A stretch of DNA of 64,000 bases from Gammaproteobacteria bacterium (GTDB lineage Bacteria; Pseudomonadota; Gammaproteobacteria; SZUA-152), in NCBI GenBank assembly GCA_021647705.1, contig JAKIUF010000003.1:1-64000 (forward strand). The letters run 5' to 3'. Below, piece by piece: positions 37,228-47,299 of the stretch. The position numbers were made by a program, and so were the translations under genes. Numbering within the stretch: position 1 is the stretch's first letter; each line of letters opens with the position of its first letter. A model generated the notes under the pieces. It ran no database searches, had not been told where the DNA came from, and saw only the letters and a list, made by a program, of their open reading frames with translations.

Positions 37228-38451
37228 ATGAAAAAAGCCGAAACAAACGTGCCGGAAGACAAACTTGAAAATGAATCAGGCAATAAGCTGGAGGCACCCT
37301 CCGGCCCAGTAAAAAGTCCTGAGGTAACAGAGCCCGACAAAAAAAATTCAACGGCGGAAAAAGAAAAACCAAAAAAGTCTCCAGCAAAAAAACCAACCAA
37401 TAAAAAACTTCCTCTGTACATTGCGCTCGGTGTTTTATTTTTAATTGCAGTATCAGCCATTGGACTTGCAGCTTATGATTTTTGGCTATTGCGTGCGCAG
37501 ACTTCAGTTAATACACAGTTGGCCAATACGCAGAGTGAGTTAAGCAATACCCAACGCGAATTGAGTAATACTCAAAGGAGATTTGAAACACGTATTAATC
37601 AATTGGGACAACAGTTACAAACAACAAAAAACCAGTTATCCGCTGAAATACAGGCACGGAAAAATGAGCAGTTGGAACATAAAGCCGTCAATGCTGCCTT
37701 GCAGAACATCACTGAAAAACTGGGCCGCAATAGCATCGCATGGCGCATGGCGGAAGTGGAATATCTATTAACAGTGGCGAATCACCGGCTCACCTTGGCA
37801 CAGGATCGTCAAACAGCGATTAATATTTTTGAAACAGCGGACAGCCGACTTGAAGCCATTGCCGATCCATCTCTGCTCAAGGTACGCAGGGAAATTGCCA
37901 GCGAACTGACTGCGTTGCGCGCGATGCCCTCTGTAGATATTCCTGGTCTGGCATTGCAAATAGGCAGTCTGGCAGAAATTGTTGAGCAACTACCATTGAT
38001 GGATCAAAAACGTCTGGCGGTAGTCTCGGAAAAACGGGAAAGTGCAGCGTCTGTAAAATGGCAGGAAATACCAACAGTGGTGTGGAACGATATCAAAAGT
38101 CTGGTGCAGGTTCGGCGTCACCAGCAACCCACAGAACCTTTATTGGCACCGCAGCAAGCATGGTTTTTATATCAAAATCTGCAATTGAAACTGGAACAGG
38201 CAAGGCTGGCTGTGTTGAAACAAAATACGGCGGTGTTTGCACAATCACTTGAAGAAGTTTCACAGTGGCTGAGCAGCTATTTTGAAACGAAATCTGCGGC
38301 AGTGATCAGCATGCAGGAAACAGTAAAAAATCTGCGTACGATTGAATTGCAGCCAACAATACCGGATGTCAGTGGATCATTACGTGAACTGCGTTCGGCG
38401 ATGAATGCTCGTTCGACAATGAATACCTCGTTCGGGGCAATAACACAGTGA
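37228..38451 (+). CDS. hemX: HemX-type membrane protein of the haem operon
   Basis: The 407-residue protein has a lysine/glutamate-rich cytoplasmic N-terminus (about 1-65), one TM segment (about 67-90), a coiled coil with the repeated unit NTQSEL/NTQREL/NTQRRF near 95-115, and the HemX domain. HemX and HemY share this operon in many gammaproteobacteria; its biochemical role is not established, and the old annotation as a methyltransferase is not supported by any motif I see. It overlaps hemY by 4 bp. Confidence 0.9.
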   Translation: MKKAETNVPEDKLENESGNKLEAPSGPVKSPEVTEPDKKNSTAEKEKPKKSPAKKPTNKKLPLYIALGVLFLIAVSAIGLAAYDFWLLRAQTSVNTQLANTQSELSNTQRELSNTQRRFETRINQLGQQLQTTKNQLSAEIQARKNEQLEHKAVNAALQNITEKLGRNSIAWRMAEVEYLLTVANHRLTLAQDRQTAINIFETADSRLEAIADPSLLKVRREIASELTALRAMPSVDIPGLALQIGSLAEIVEQLPLMDQKRLAVVSEKRESAASVKWQEIPTVVWNDIKSLVQVRRHQQPTEPLLAPQQAWFLYQNLQLKLEQARLAVLKQNTAVFAQSLEEVSQWLSSYFETKSAAVISMQETVKNLRTIELQPTIPDVSGSLRELRSAMNARSTMNTSFGAITQ

Positions 38452-39770
38452 AATTGTTATTCCTTTTCCTGGCCACATTGTTTGTGGCGGTTATTGTTGC
38501 CATCTTGGCAATGGAAGATCCCGGTTATGTGTTGTTCGCAGTGGGTACATGGACGGTGGAAACTACATTGGCGTTGGTGGTGATCGTATTGGTTACCGGT
38601 TTTGCCCTGTTGTATTTTTTGATTCGGACCGGGCTAAAAGTGTTTTCCGTTCCCCGTGATTTACGCCATTGGAAAAAACAACGGCGGGAACAAAAAGCGA
38701 TGAAATTACTGACACAGGGTTTGATTGATCTTGCTGAGGGTCGTTGGCAAAGCGCAGAAAAAAAAGTCGTGAAATATGCTGAATCAAGTGATGCCTCTTT
38801 GTTAAATTATCTTGCCGCAGCGCGGGCAGCACAGGCACAGGGAGCAGACCAGCGCCGGGACCACTATTTAAAGTTGGCCCACGAAAGACACCCTTCGGCT
38901 GATATTGCGGTGGGGTTGACCCAGGCTGAATTGCAACTCAAACAAAATCAACTGGAGCAGTGTCTCGCAACATTAAGACACTTGCATCAACTTGCACCCA
39001 AACATGTGCAGGTATTAAAAGTGTTGGCGGGGTTGTATCAGCGTCTGGAAGACTGGGAACATCTGTTGGAAATCATTCCCTTGTTACGCAAACGCAAAGT
39101 CATGAAAACAGACATCATTGATGATCTGGCGCAGCAGGCATACTTGGCATTATTACAAAAAGCACGTTCATTTGCAGATTTATCAAATGTGTGGTCGCGT
39201 ATTCCCAGCCTTGTTCGGGAAAAAGAAAATACTTTGATGATGTATGTGCAGCGCTTGTTGGCAATGGGTGAAAGTAATTTGGCTGAACCCCTGTTGCGTC
39301 ATGCGTTACATCGACAGTTCAGTGAAGCTTTGTTGATATGTTACGGAAAAATAGAAAGCGTTGAGCCTTCTCGTCAATTGGATCTGGTGGAATCATTGCT
39401 GGTGGAACATGAGCGGGATGCGGCAGTATTGTTAACGGCGGGGCGTTTAAGTTTACGCAATAAACTATGGGGTAAGGCACGCAGTTATCTGGAAGCCAGC
39501 ATCAACGCACAGCCCAGTGCCGAAGCCTACAGCGAGCTAGGTAATCTGTTGGAACGTATGAATGAAACAGAAGCAGCGGCAGAATGTTTTCGTGAAGGTT
39601 TGCGATTGGTACCGGGCTGTGAGCAAACGACACCGATTATTATGGAACCGGCAACGAGTCCGGCTATTGTCTTGACGAATCAGACGCTTCTGGAATCTGA
39701 AACAGAAATACGCGATGCGGTTGTTATTGCCAGCGCGGTAAAGCCAGCAACGGTGAGAGGCGCAAAATAA
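38448..39770 (+). CDS. hemY: HemY-type membrane protein with TPR repeats
   Basis: This 440-residue protein begins with two TM segments (about 1-20 and 40-65), followed by the HemY N-terminal domain (LIRTGLKVFSVPRDLRHWKKQRRE) and tetratricopeptide repeats (for example AKSYLEAS-like 'ARSYLEASINAQPSAEAYSELGNLLERM'-type helices near the end). The start is GTG within the hemX stop (GTGA). The family accompanies haem synthesis but has no proven enzymatic role; it is unrelated to the Bacillus oxidase of the same name. Confidence 0.9.
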   Translation: MKLLFLFLATLFVAVIVAILAMEDPGYVLFAVGTWTVETTLALVVIVLVTGFALLYFLIRTGLKVFSVPRDLRHWKKQRREQKAMKLLTQGLIDLAEGRWQSAEKKVVKYAESSDASLLNYLAAARAAQAQGADQRRDHYLKLAHERHPSADIAVGLTQAELQLKQNQLEQCLATLRHLHQLAPKHVQVLKVLAGLYQRLEDWEHLLEIIPLLRKRKVMKTDIIDDLAQQAYLALLQKARSFADLSNVWSRIPSLVREKENTLMMYVQRLLAMGESNLAEPLLRHALHRQFSEALLICYGKIESVEPSRQLDLVESLLVEHERDAAVLLTAGRLSLRNKLWGKARSYLEASINAQPSAEAYSELGNLLERMNETEAAAECFREGLRLVPGCEQTTPIIMEPATSPAIVLTNQTLLESETEIRDAVVIASAVKPATVRGAK

Positions 39771-39820
39771 ACCTTTAATGTGAATTAAGGGCTGAATCGC
39801 TATTTTTTCAGCGTATGGAT

Positions 39821-39914
39821 GAATGAAAACCCAACGTAAAGATATATCTTTTGCCCGTTTATCTTCTAACCCTTTGCGCTCTCTGCATCTTCGCGCCTTT
39901 GCGTTAGATTTTTG
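39821..39914. repeat. Copy of the NACGCAAAGG palindromic family
   Basis: Left arm AAAACCCAACGTAAAGATAT is diverged; the right arm is well kept: CCCTTTGCGCTCTCTGCATC, then TTCGCGCCTTTGCGTTAGATTTTT. It lies downstream of hemY and may end its transcript. Confidence 0.65.
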
Positions 39915-39936
39915 ATTCGTGGTTGGGGAACAGTAT

Positions 39937-40047
39937 GTAGGGTGGGCACGTTGTTTGTGCCCACGGGTTGCAGGAAACCTTGGGGGTGACCGCGTGGGCA
40001 AAAAAACATGCCCACCCTACGGCATGCCGTTATTTGTTAACTTAATG
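39937..40047. mobile_element. Palindromic element of the GTAGGGTGGGCACG type
   Basis: GTAGGGTGGGCACGTTGTTT (39937 on) is mirrored by ACATGCCCACCCTAC ending at 40020. The sequence TTATTTGTTAACTTAATGGC that follows (40030-40049) is the same right terminus as in the 131-bp element at 11724-11854. The two elements therefore share an end and a fold but differ in the hairpin between. Confidence 0.6.
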
Positions 40048-40076
40048 GCAGGAGCTTTGATGAGGTGCAGTGTTAT

Positions 40077-40149
40077 TAACGCAGAGTACACAGAGGCGCG
40101 GAGGACGCAGAGAAAATTCTTTAGAGATGTTTTTCCTCCGCGTTTTTGT
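40077..40149. repeat. Copy of the NACGCAGAG palindromic family
   Basis: TTAACGCAGAGTACACAGAG, then GCGCGGAGGACGCAGAGAAA, with TTTTTCCTCCGCGTTTTTGT at the far side. Closest in form to the copies at 598 and 47346. Confidence 0.65.
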
Positions 40150-40166
40150 AGTGAAGGTTTAATCCG

Positions 40167-41198
40167 CTATTTGGCTTTAGGTGTTTGAAATTCAAAGGCA
40201 TCAGAGAAATAACGATCCTCTGTCAGACCATGTTTTTTGAAGGCATCAAATCCTGCATGTACCATCACCGGAGGGCCACTGGCATAGATATCAAATTCCG
40301 CCATGCCTTTAGGAAAATCTTTGATGACTGCATCATGCACATAACCGGTGCGCATATTTTCAGATTGATCTGAGTCTGTTGCCGGTTCTGAAAAAACCGG
40401 TACAAAATGAAAATGCGGTAAATATTTGGCCCATTTTTTCGGCAATTCATCCAGATAAAGATCCTTCTTTTCCCGCACACCCCAGTACAAATGCATGGGC
40501 TGGGTTAAACCCTCTGCCAGTGCATGTTCGATAATGCCTTTGATGGGCGCAAAACCGGTACCACCTGCCATGAAAATCAATGGTCTCTGGGTTTCTTCGC
40601 GCAGGAAAAAACTGCCATGCGGACCTTCGATGCGCAGGATGTCTTTTTCATGCAATTCATCCATCACATAGCCCGTAAAATCACCGCCATCCACATGGCG
40701 AATATGCAGTTCAATCAGCGCATCGTCATGAGGTGCATTGGCAAGTGAGAAACTGCGTCTGCGGCCGTCGGGTAGCAAAATGTCGATGTATTGCCCGGCA
40801 CGGAATTGCATGCGTTCTGTTTCCGGCAGTTTCAGATAGAGGCGCACCACATCATGAGACAGGAATTCTTTTTTAGTCACTTTGGTGGGTAGAGTCTTGA
40901 TTTCCAGGTTTTCAGCTTCACCAATTTCCTTGATTTCCACGCTCAGATCAGAGGTTGCCCGGGCCTGACAAAACAGCGCTAAACCTCGGCTGACATCTTC
41001 ATCACTCAGAGCGGGTGGGCGATTCGTGCCATAATCCACGCTGCCATCGAGTAACTTTCCTTTGCAGGCACCGCAGCCGCCGTTGCGACAACCGTAGGGA
41101 AAGGCATAACCCTGGCGCAGGGCTGCATCCAAAACAGACTCGTCAGATTCCACGTCAAAACGGCGGCCGCTGGGCATAATGTGAACGGTAAAAGTCAT
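40167..41198 (-). CDS. 2Fe-2S ferredoxin plus FAD/NAD(P)H reductase (AscD/CDP-deoxyglucoseen reductase type)
   Basis: The 343-residue protein has an N-terminal plant-type ferredoxin domain with ligands C37, C42, C45 and C77, then a ferredoxin-NADP reductase module (FAD motif RSFSLAN, GPHGSFF, NAD motif FMAGGTGFAPIKG, and a late ASGPPVMV). It passes electrons from NAD(P)H through FAD to its iron-sulfur cluster and an unknown partner. Homologues beside housekeeping genes in gammaproteobacteria are usually named after the CDP-deoxyglucoseen reductase, but no deoxysugar genes lie here. ATG 41198, with GGA upstream, is preferred over 41204. Confidence 0.9.
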   Translation of the reverse strand: MTFTVHIMPSGRRFDVESDESVLDAALRQGYAFPYGCRNGGCGACKGKLLDGSVDYGTNRPPALSDEDVSRGLALFCQARATSDLSVEIKEIGEAENLEIKTLPTKVTKKEFLSHDVVRLYLKLPETERMQFRAGQYIDILLPDGRRRSFSLANAPHDDALIELHIRHVDGGDFTGYVMDELHEKDILRIEGPHGSFFLREETQRPLIFMAGGTGFAPIKGIIEHALAEGLTQPMHLYWGVREKKDLYLDELPKKWAKYLPHFHFVPVFSEPATDSDQSENMRTGYVHDAVIKDFPKGMAEFDIYASGPPVMVHAGFDAFKKHGLTEDRYFSDAFEFQTPKAK

Positions 41199-41263
41199 GA
41201 ACATTCCAAAATAGGTTAATAAAGGTCAGCGATTATGCGGGAAAGGCGAGGTGTAAACCACTG

Positions 41264-42127
41264 ATGAAATCTGTGTTTATTGTAGGCTGTGGCGATATTG
41301 GCAAACGTATTGCAGGCTTGTGCGGCGAAAAAAATGTCACTGTTAGGGGATTGGTGCGCAGTGTGGAAAGCACCAAGCATTTGCAACAGGTGGGTATCGA
41401 ATCTGTACGGGTTGATCTTGCGCAAACAGATGGTCTGGCTTCTCTACCGACCACAGCGGTCACGGTATTTTATCTGGCCCCACCGCCTGGAGAGGGGGAA
41501 AGTGACCCATTGATTCGATGTTTTCTGGCTGCTATTTCAACACATGCGCTGCCGGAAAAACTGGTGTTGCTCAGTACCACGGCGGTTTATGGTGATTGCC
41601 AGGGTGAGTGGATCAACGAAACCCGCCCGGTTAATCCGCAGACGGCTCGCGGGCGACGACGGCTGGATGCCGAGCAGGCTGTGCAGGAATGGTCGCGCAG
41701 TACCGGTGTCCCGGTTGTTGTATTGCGTGTCGGTGGTATTTATGGCTCTGGTCGTTTACCTATTGAGCGTATCGAAAAAGGTCTGCCAATTTTGCATGAA
41801 GCAGAATCTCCCTATACCAATCGCATTCACCAGGATGATCTTGCGCAGGTTTGTATCGTGGCGGCCGAGCGTGGAAAACCGGGTGAAGTGTACAATGTGT
41901 CCGATGGGCAACCGGGCACCATGTCGCGATATTTCAAAGATATTGCACAGGCTTACCATTTGCCTATGCCACCGGAAATAAGTCTGGAAGAGGCACAACA
42001 GGTGATGAGTGCGGGTATGTTGTCTTACCTTAAGGAATCGCGACGGTTGGACAATTGTAAAATGGTGGAAGAATTGGGAGTGGTATTGCGGCATGTAAAT
42101 CTGGAAATGGGGCTGGTTAAAAAATAA
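41264..42127 (+). CDS. NAD-dependent epimerase/dehydratase-like protein (YeeZ-type SDR)
   Basis: The 287-residue protein has a Rossmann nucleotide site at the start (SVFIVGCGDIGKRIAG) and an SDR-like STTAVYGDCQGEWINE step near residue 105, where a catalytic Tyr-Gly pair would sit, but the usual Y-x3-K is not clear. Relatives such as YeeZ are called NAD-dependent epimerases without a known substrate. It is a single gene between the reductase and argB, with 54 bp to argB. Confident as to fold, not substrate. Confidence 0.85.
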   Translation: MKSVFIVGCGDIGKRIAGLCGEKNVTVRGLVRSVESTKHLQQVGIESVRVDLAQTDGLASLPTTAVTVFYLAPPPGEGESDPLIRCFLAAISTHALPEKLVLLSTTAVYGDCQGEWINETRPVNPQTARGRRRLDAEQAVQEWSRSTGVPVVVLRVGGIYGSGRLPIERIEKGLPILHEAESPYTNRIHQDDLAQVCIVAAERGKPGEVYNVSDGQPGTMSRYFKDIAQAYHLPMPPEISLEEAQQVMSAGMLSYLKESRRLDNCKMVEELGVVLRHVNLEMGLVKK

Positions 42128-43084
<957 letters not shown>

Positions 43085-43102
43085 ATCATAATTGCCTCGG
43101 TT

Positions 43103-43364
43103 TTGACAATACGATTAGCAATTTTTGTGGGTTTTTGTTGTGTGTTTGTGTTACCCGGTTGCGGTGCTTTGCTTGACTATTTGGCTGCAAGTGAAATGAC
43201 CGACAGTCAGTTTTATGACAAAATATGTTTGTAAAGATGGTGAGTTATCGCCTCCAACGGCTCCATCCAGGCAAGGTTGTAACAATAATAAATCATCGCA
43301 GGAAAATGACGAAGATTTCCAGCGATACAAAATTAAACGCGATATTTATCTAAAACACGACTAA
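43103..43364 (+). pseudogene. Small lipoprotein gene, split by a frameshift
   Basis: A TTG-started frame (43103-43234) gives 43 residues with a signal segment and lipobox LPGC. An ATG-started frame shifted by one base (43215-43364) gives KYVCKDGELSPPTAPSRQGC and a charged tail to a TAA at 43364. The two overlap, and joined they would make one lipoprotein of about 85 residues. Either a frameshift mutation or a sequencing error in a short gene; two independent tiny genes are less likely. It fills the argB-slmA gap. Confidence 0.4.
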
Positions 43365-43404
43365 GTAACTTTCTGTTGCATGTCGTACACTGAGGCATTT
43401 ATTA

Positions 43405-44004
43405 GTGACCGAAAAGTCCATATCAAGTCGTGCCCAGCAAATCCTTGAGGCATTGGCATGCCAGCTTGAAAACAATCCTGGTCAACGCATCACGACCGCA
43501 GCCCTGGCAAAAGAAGTGGGTGTGTCGGAAGCGGCGCTGTATCGTCACTTCCCCAGCAAAGCACGCATGTTTGAGGCATTGATCGAATTTATTGAAGATA
43601 CTATTTTCAGTTTGGTCAATCGTATTCTCGAAGAGCACAGCAATGCTCATGATCGATGCCAGCAATTGCTGACTGTACTATTGGGCTTTTCCGCAAAAAA
43701 TCCCGGTCTGTCACGCATTTTGGTGGGTGATGCACTCACGGGTGAACACGACCGGTTGCGGGTGCGCATTACCCAGTTTTATGATCGACTGGAAACTCAG
43801 CTTAAACAAATTCTGCGCGAAGCGGAAAGCAAAAACGAATTGCCAGTGGGACATCCTTCTACGGCCATTGCTAATTTATTGTTGGCCACAGCAGAAGGAC
43901 GCATGAATCAATTTGTGCGCAGTGGTTTTCAACAATCACCATTGGAACGTTGGGAACAGCAATGGGCCTTGTTATCAGTCAGTCTGTTCCCCACTAACAT
44001 CTGA
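43405..44004 (+). CDS. slmA: Nucleoid occlusion factor SlmA (TetR-like)
   Basis: SlmA binds specific DNA sites and blocks FtsZ polymerisation over the nucleoid. The 199-residue protein has the TetR-type HTH (ITTAALAKEVGVSEAALYRHFPSKARMFE) and the characteristic SlmA core NPGLSRILVGDALTGEHDRLR and AEGRMNQFVRSGF. It starts at GTG. The argB-slmA-pyrE neighbourhood is the usual one. Binding sites were not searched for. Confidence 0.95.
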   Translation: MTEKSISSRAQQILEALACQLENNPGQRITTAALAKEVGVSEAALYRHFPSKARMFEALIEFIEDTIFSLVNRILEEHSNAHDRCQQLLTVLLGFSAKNPGLSRILVGDALTGEHDRLRVRITQFYDRLETQLKQILREAESKNELPVGHPSTAIANLLLATAEGRMNQFVRSGFQQSPLERWEQQWALLSVSLFPTNI

Positions 44005-44021
44005 TTCTTTCATAAAACAAC

Positions 44022-44777
44022 GTGGACTGGTTTACCCAATCACTGTTGTTGCTGATTTCACTGGTGGCCAATATTTTTTCCGCCTTTGCGGGTGGCGGTG
44101 CGGGTCTATTGCAATTTCCAGTGCTGATTTTTTTGGGTCTGCCTTTTGGTGTGGCATTGGCTACTCATAAAGTCGCCAGTGTGGCATTGGGCGTTGGTGC
44201 CACTATTCGTAATTTGCGCGAAGGCAGCCTGCAACGCCGGTTGACAGTGTTTATTGTCAGCTTTGGGATTCCTGGCGTGGTGATTGGTGCCAGTGTTATT
44301 TTGTTTGTACCTGATCGTAATGCGGAAATTGCGTTGGGCCTGCTGACGGTGGGGCTGGGTTTGTATTCCGTTTTCAAGCCCGAACTGGGACAGTCTGTTA
44401 CTCAGACAACACAATCTTTTGGGCATTATCTGTTGGGTGGTGTCGTGCTGTTTTGTATCGGCATTCTCAATGGTTCGCTGACTTCCGGCACGGGATTATT
44501 TGTCACTCTGTGGCTGGTACGCTGGTTCGGGCTAGATTACAAAACCGCTGTTGCGCACACGCTGGTATTGGTGGGGTTGTTCTGGAATGGTAGTGGCGCG
44601 ATCACCTTGGGGTTTATTGGTGAAATTCGTTGGGATTGGTTACCCGCGCTATTACTGGGTTCGCTGATCGGAGGTTATATTGGCGCACATTTGGCCATTA
44701 CCCGTGGCAACCGCTGGATCAAACGGGTATTTGAGGTAATTACACTCGTTGTAGGATTTAAATTGATTGTGGGCTGA
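44022..44777 (+). CDS. TauE/SafE-family sulfite or organosulfonate transporter
   Basis: The 251-residue protein is almost wholly hydrophobic, with about seven to eight predicted helices. It carries the family's repeated pattern (AGGGAGLLQFPVLIFLGLPFGVALATHKV and a second copy later, GGYIGAHLAI). It probably moves a sulfur-containing anion across the inner membrane. It starts at GTG 18 bp after slmA and may share its transcript. Confidence 0.85.
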   Translation: MDWFTQSLLLLISLVANIFSAFAGGGAGLLQFPVLIFLGLPFGVALATHKVASVALGVGATIRNLREGSLQRRLTVFIVSFGIPGVVIGASVILFVPDRNAEIALGLLTVGLGLYSVFKPELGQSVTQTTQSFGHYLLGGVVLFCIGILNGSLTSGTGLFVTLWLVRWFGLDYKTAVAHTLVLVGLFWNGSGAITLGFIGEIRWDWLPALLLGSLIGGYIGAHLAITRGNRWIKRVFEVITLVVGFKLIVG

Positions 44778-44838
44778 ATAATTGTGGGCTTAGCATTGCT
44801 CCCCGAACACTGGCCCCACGTTTTTCCTGCACAAAAAC

Positions 44839-44869
44839 AAAACGGCTAACATAAAATGTTAGCCGTTTT
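44839..44869. terminator. Shared terminator between the TauE-like and DUF481 genes
   Basis: AAAACGGCTAACAT and ATGTTAGCCGTTTT are perfect 14-base arms around AAA. They lie between convergent genes and have A/T runs at both ends, suitable for both directions. Confidence 0.85.
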
Positions 44870-44911
44870 GGAGTCAGGCTATAGTAACTACAGCGCTATT
44901 TTTTCAGGCTG

Positions 44912-45643
44912 TTAAAAAGAATACACTAGAGTCACGGCTGTTTCGGTATCTGTTTTTTCAACACCAACGGGCACATCCGAAGTATTTTTGATGGTGTAAG
45001 TGATCTTTGTTGCCAGGCTACCATTAATCTGTGCTGTTAATGCAGTCACTGATTTTGTGACGGTAGTATCTTCGCCCGCATCCACACTTAAATCTGTCGT
45101 GAACGTGCTGGTATCGCTGACTTTCCAGGCCAGTTTTGCTGCACCACGCAGGGTGAATTCATCTTCGTTACCACCTGTGCTCAGTTTGCTTTGTCGCGCA
45201 CCAGGACCGATTTCCAGATCCAGGGCCAAGGCGGCCTTATCGATTACCCGGCGACCATAACCCAGTGCTTCACTGACACGATAATCGTAACCACTAAAAC
45301 GGGCATTTTCATAGTTAATCATGACAAAGAAATAATTATGTTCGCCAAATTTGTAATCACTTTGGCCGTTGACAACATAACGCTCTGCGGTGGTATCGCC
45401 TCCATTGGAGGTGTTAAGTGACTCAAGAGAAACAGTATGCCGCCATTTTTCGCGTTCCGTCACTGCCTTGGCTTTGGCATTGATGGTTTCCGTTTCGGTG
45501 TTACCGGTGGTGGTGACGATGCCCAGTTCCACATCACCCTTCCAACTGCCATCAGCAACTTGTGGATCTGCTGCATTTCCTGTCGAAACCGCCGCCAGTA
45601 AAAACAACGATACTGACCCGGATAACATATGCCGATTATTCAT
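44912..45643 (-). CDS. DUF481-family outer-membrane protein (YdiY type)
   Basis: The 243-residue protein has a signal peptide (cleavage near NA-AD), then GSWKGDVELGIVTTTGNTETETINAKAKAV, the family's 'G-x-x-x-TTGNT' start of the barrel, and alternating strands to a terminal VYSF with Phe last. Relatives are called salt-induced outer-membrane proteins without a known function. AGGAGA precedes the ATG. Confidence 0.9.
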   Translation of the reverse strand: MNNRHMLSGSVSLFLLAAVSTGNAADPQVADGSWKGDVELGIVTTTGNTETETINAKAKAVTEREKWRHTVSLESLNTSNGGDTTAERYVVNGQSDYKFGEHNYFFVMINYENARFSGYDYRVSEALGYGRRVIDKAALALDLEIGPGARQSKLSTGGNEDEFTLRGAAKLAWKVSDTSTFTTDLSVDAGEDTTVTKSVTALTAQINGSLATKITYTIKNTSDVPVGVEKTDTETAVTLVYSF

Positions 45644-45730
45644 AACCCTTTTTCTCCTGTAAAAATGAACAATGCTATTAAAAAAATAACTAATTATTAC
45701 AAATGTGAATTTGCCGTTTTTAAAATCATA

Positions 45731-46372
45731 TCAAGTGCCATATTGTGTTCGGTATGACTCAATAGCCTTCAATGCTTCTGTCTGATTGCCTTTTTCATTC
45801 AGAAACTCGGCGAGTTCTTGTAGTCGGACAATGCTGGTAACGTGTAAGTCATAATCTTGTTCCACTTCCTGGATGGCCGACGTTTCACCCTGGCCGCGCT
45901 CCTGACGATCCAGCGCAATGATCACGCCCGCAGGGATAGCACCCGCAGCGCGGATGATATCCACAGATTCACGTACCGAAGTACCCGCTGAGATCACATC
46001 ATCAATGATCAACACCCGGCCTTTTAATGGTGCGCCCACAATCACACCACCTTCGCCATGGTCTTTTGCTTCTTTGCGATTAAAACAGTAGGGCACATCC
46101 CGGTCATGTTTATCAGCCAGTGCAATGGCTAGGCTGGCGGCCAACGGAATACCTTTATAGGCGGGGCCGTAAATCATCTCAAACTCGATGCCTGAGTTAA
46201 TGATGGCCTGCGCATAATAACGCCCCAACCGGGCTAGGCTTGCTCCTGTATCAAACAAGCCGCTGTTAAAAAAATAGGGGCTGATGCGTCCTGATTTGAG
46301 GGTGAATTCACCAAAGCGTAATACGCCAACATCGATGGCAAAATCGAGAAATTCCTGTTGGTAAGTTTGCAT
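45731..46372 (-). CDS. pyrE: Orotate phosphoribosyltransferase
   Basis: PyrE joins orotate and PRPP to give OMP. From ATG 46372, the 213-residue product has the length and start of E. coli PyrE and motifs [28 protein letters not shown] and the PRPP loop [16 protein letters not shown]. An ATG at 46396 would add eight residues without family support. It sits divergently from the exonuclease gene, as pyrE does to crc in Pseudomonas. Confidence 0.96.
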   Translation of the reverse strand: MQTYQQEFLDFAIDVGVLRFGEFTLKSGRISPYFFNSGLFDTGASLARLGRYYAQAIINSGIEFEMIYGPAYKGIPLAASLAIALADKHDRDVPYCFNRKEAKDHGEGGVIVGAPLKGRVLIIDDVISAGTSVRESVDIIRAAGAIPAGVIIALDRQERGQGETSAIQEVEQDYDLHVTSIVRLQELAEFLNEKGNQTEALKAIESYRTQYGT

Positions 46373-46513
46373 GTAACAACTCCGGATAAAATTCAAAGGG
46401 CAAAATTATACCCTATATTCCACCCATACCGACAAGCCTGCGGTTATAATACCCGGATTCTGCAAGCACTTGCAGGATTTGGGTATTATGCAAAACACAC
46501 AGTCGGAGCTTGT

Positions 46514-47299
46514 ATGAGGATTATTACTGCCAACGTTAATGGTATTCGTGCCGCTGAAAAAAAGGGTTTTTTTACTTGGCTAAAAAAACAAGATGCGGAT
46601 GTGGTTTGCATACAGGAAACCAAGGCGCAGGAATACCAGCTGGAAGCCGATGACTTTTATCCGGCTGGGTATCATTGTTATTATTTTGACGCTGAAAAAA
46701 AAGGCTATAGCGGCGTTGCCATTTATTCGCGACAAGAACCAGATCGTATTATCCGCGGCCTGGGCGAAGGTTTTGAAGACATGGATGCCGAAGGGCGCTT
46801 TATTCAGGCAGACTTTACCCGGGAAGATGGCAGTAAGCTCAGCGTTGTTTCATTATATTTGCCATCCGGTTCATCCAAAGAGGAACGTCAGCAAATCAAG
46901 CTCAGTTTTATGGACCGTTTTACGGACAGGCTCAAGGCCATGCGCCGTCAACGTCGTGAATTTGTATTGTGTGGTGACTGGAATATCGTACATAAAGAAA
47001 TTGATATCAAAAACTGGAAAAGCAATCAAAAAAATTCCGGTTGTTTGCCAGAAGAACGCGCATGGCTTGATAAGCTTTTTGGCCCCATGAAGTTTGTCGA
47101 TGCCTTTCGTGTAGCTAATCAGGAAGCTGGGCAATATACATGGTGGTCCAATCGGGGGCAGGCCTGGGCAAATAATGTTGGCTGGCGGATTGATTATCAG
47201 GTTGTCACACCAGCACTACGCGATACGATTAAAGATGCAAGTATTTATAAGGATGAACGATTTTCGGACCATGCGCCGCTTACTATTGATTATGCCTGA
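46514..47299 (+). CDS. xthA: Exodeoxyribonuclease III (AP endonuclease), at the crc locus
   Basis: From ATG 46514 (GGAG upstream) the 261-residue protein begins MRIITANVNGIRAAEKKGFF. The frame is open from 46358 but the first 52 codons are non-coding leader. All catalytic residues of the family are present: E35 in QETK, D155 and N157 in GDWN, D227 in WRIDYQ and D252/H253 in SDHAP. It should therefore cut at abasic sites and degrade 3' ends. In Pseudomonas the same position next to pyrE holds Crc, a homologue that has lost these residues, so this is the catalytic form at that locus. Confidence 0.93.
   Translation: MRIITANVNGIRAAEKKGFFTWLKKQDADVVCIQETKAQEYQLEADDFYPAGYHCYYFDAEKKGYSGVAIYSRQEPDRIIRGLGEGFEDMDAEGRFIQADFTREDGSKLSVVSLYLPSGSSKEERQQIKLSFMDRFTDRLKAMRRQRREFVLCGDWNIVHKEIDIKNWKSNQKNSGCLPEERAWLDKLFGPMKFVDAFRVANQEAGQYTWWSNRGQAWANNVGWRIDYQVVTPALRDTIKDASIYKDERFSDHAPLTIDYA

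Noticed and set aside
46358-46513. N-terminal extension of exonuclease III from the earlier ATG
   Set aside because: The first 52 codons look like leader DNA overlapping the pyrE promoter, and the family begins MRII at 46514.
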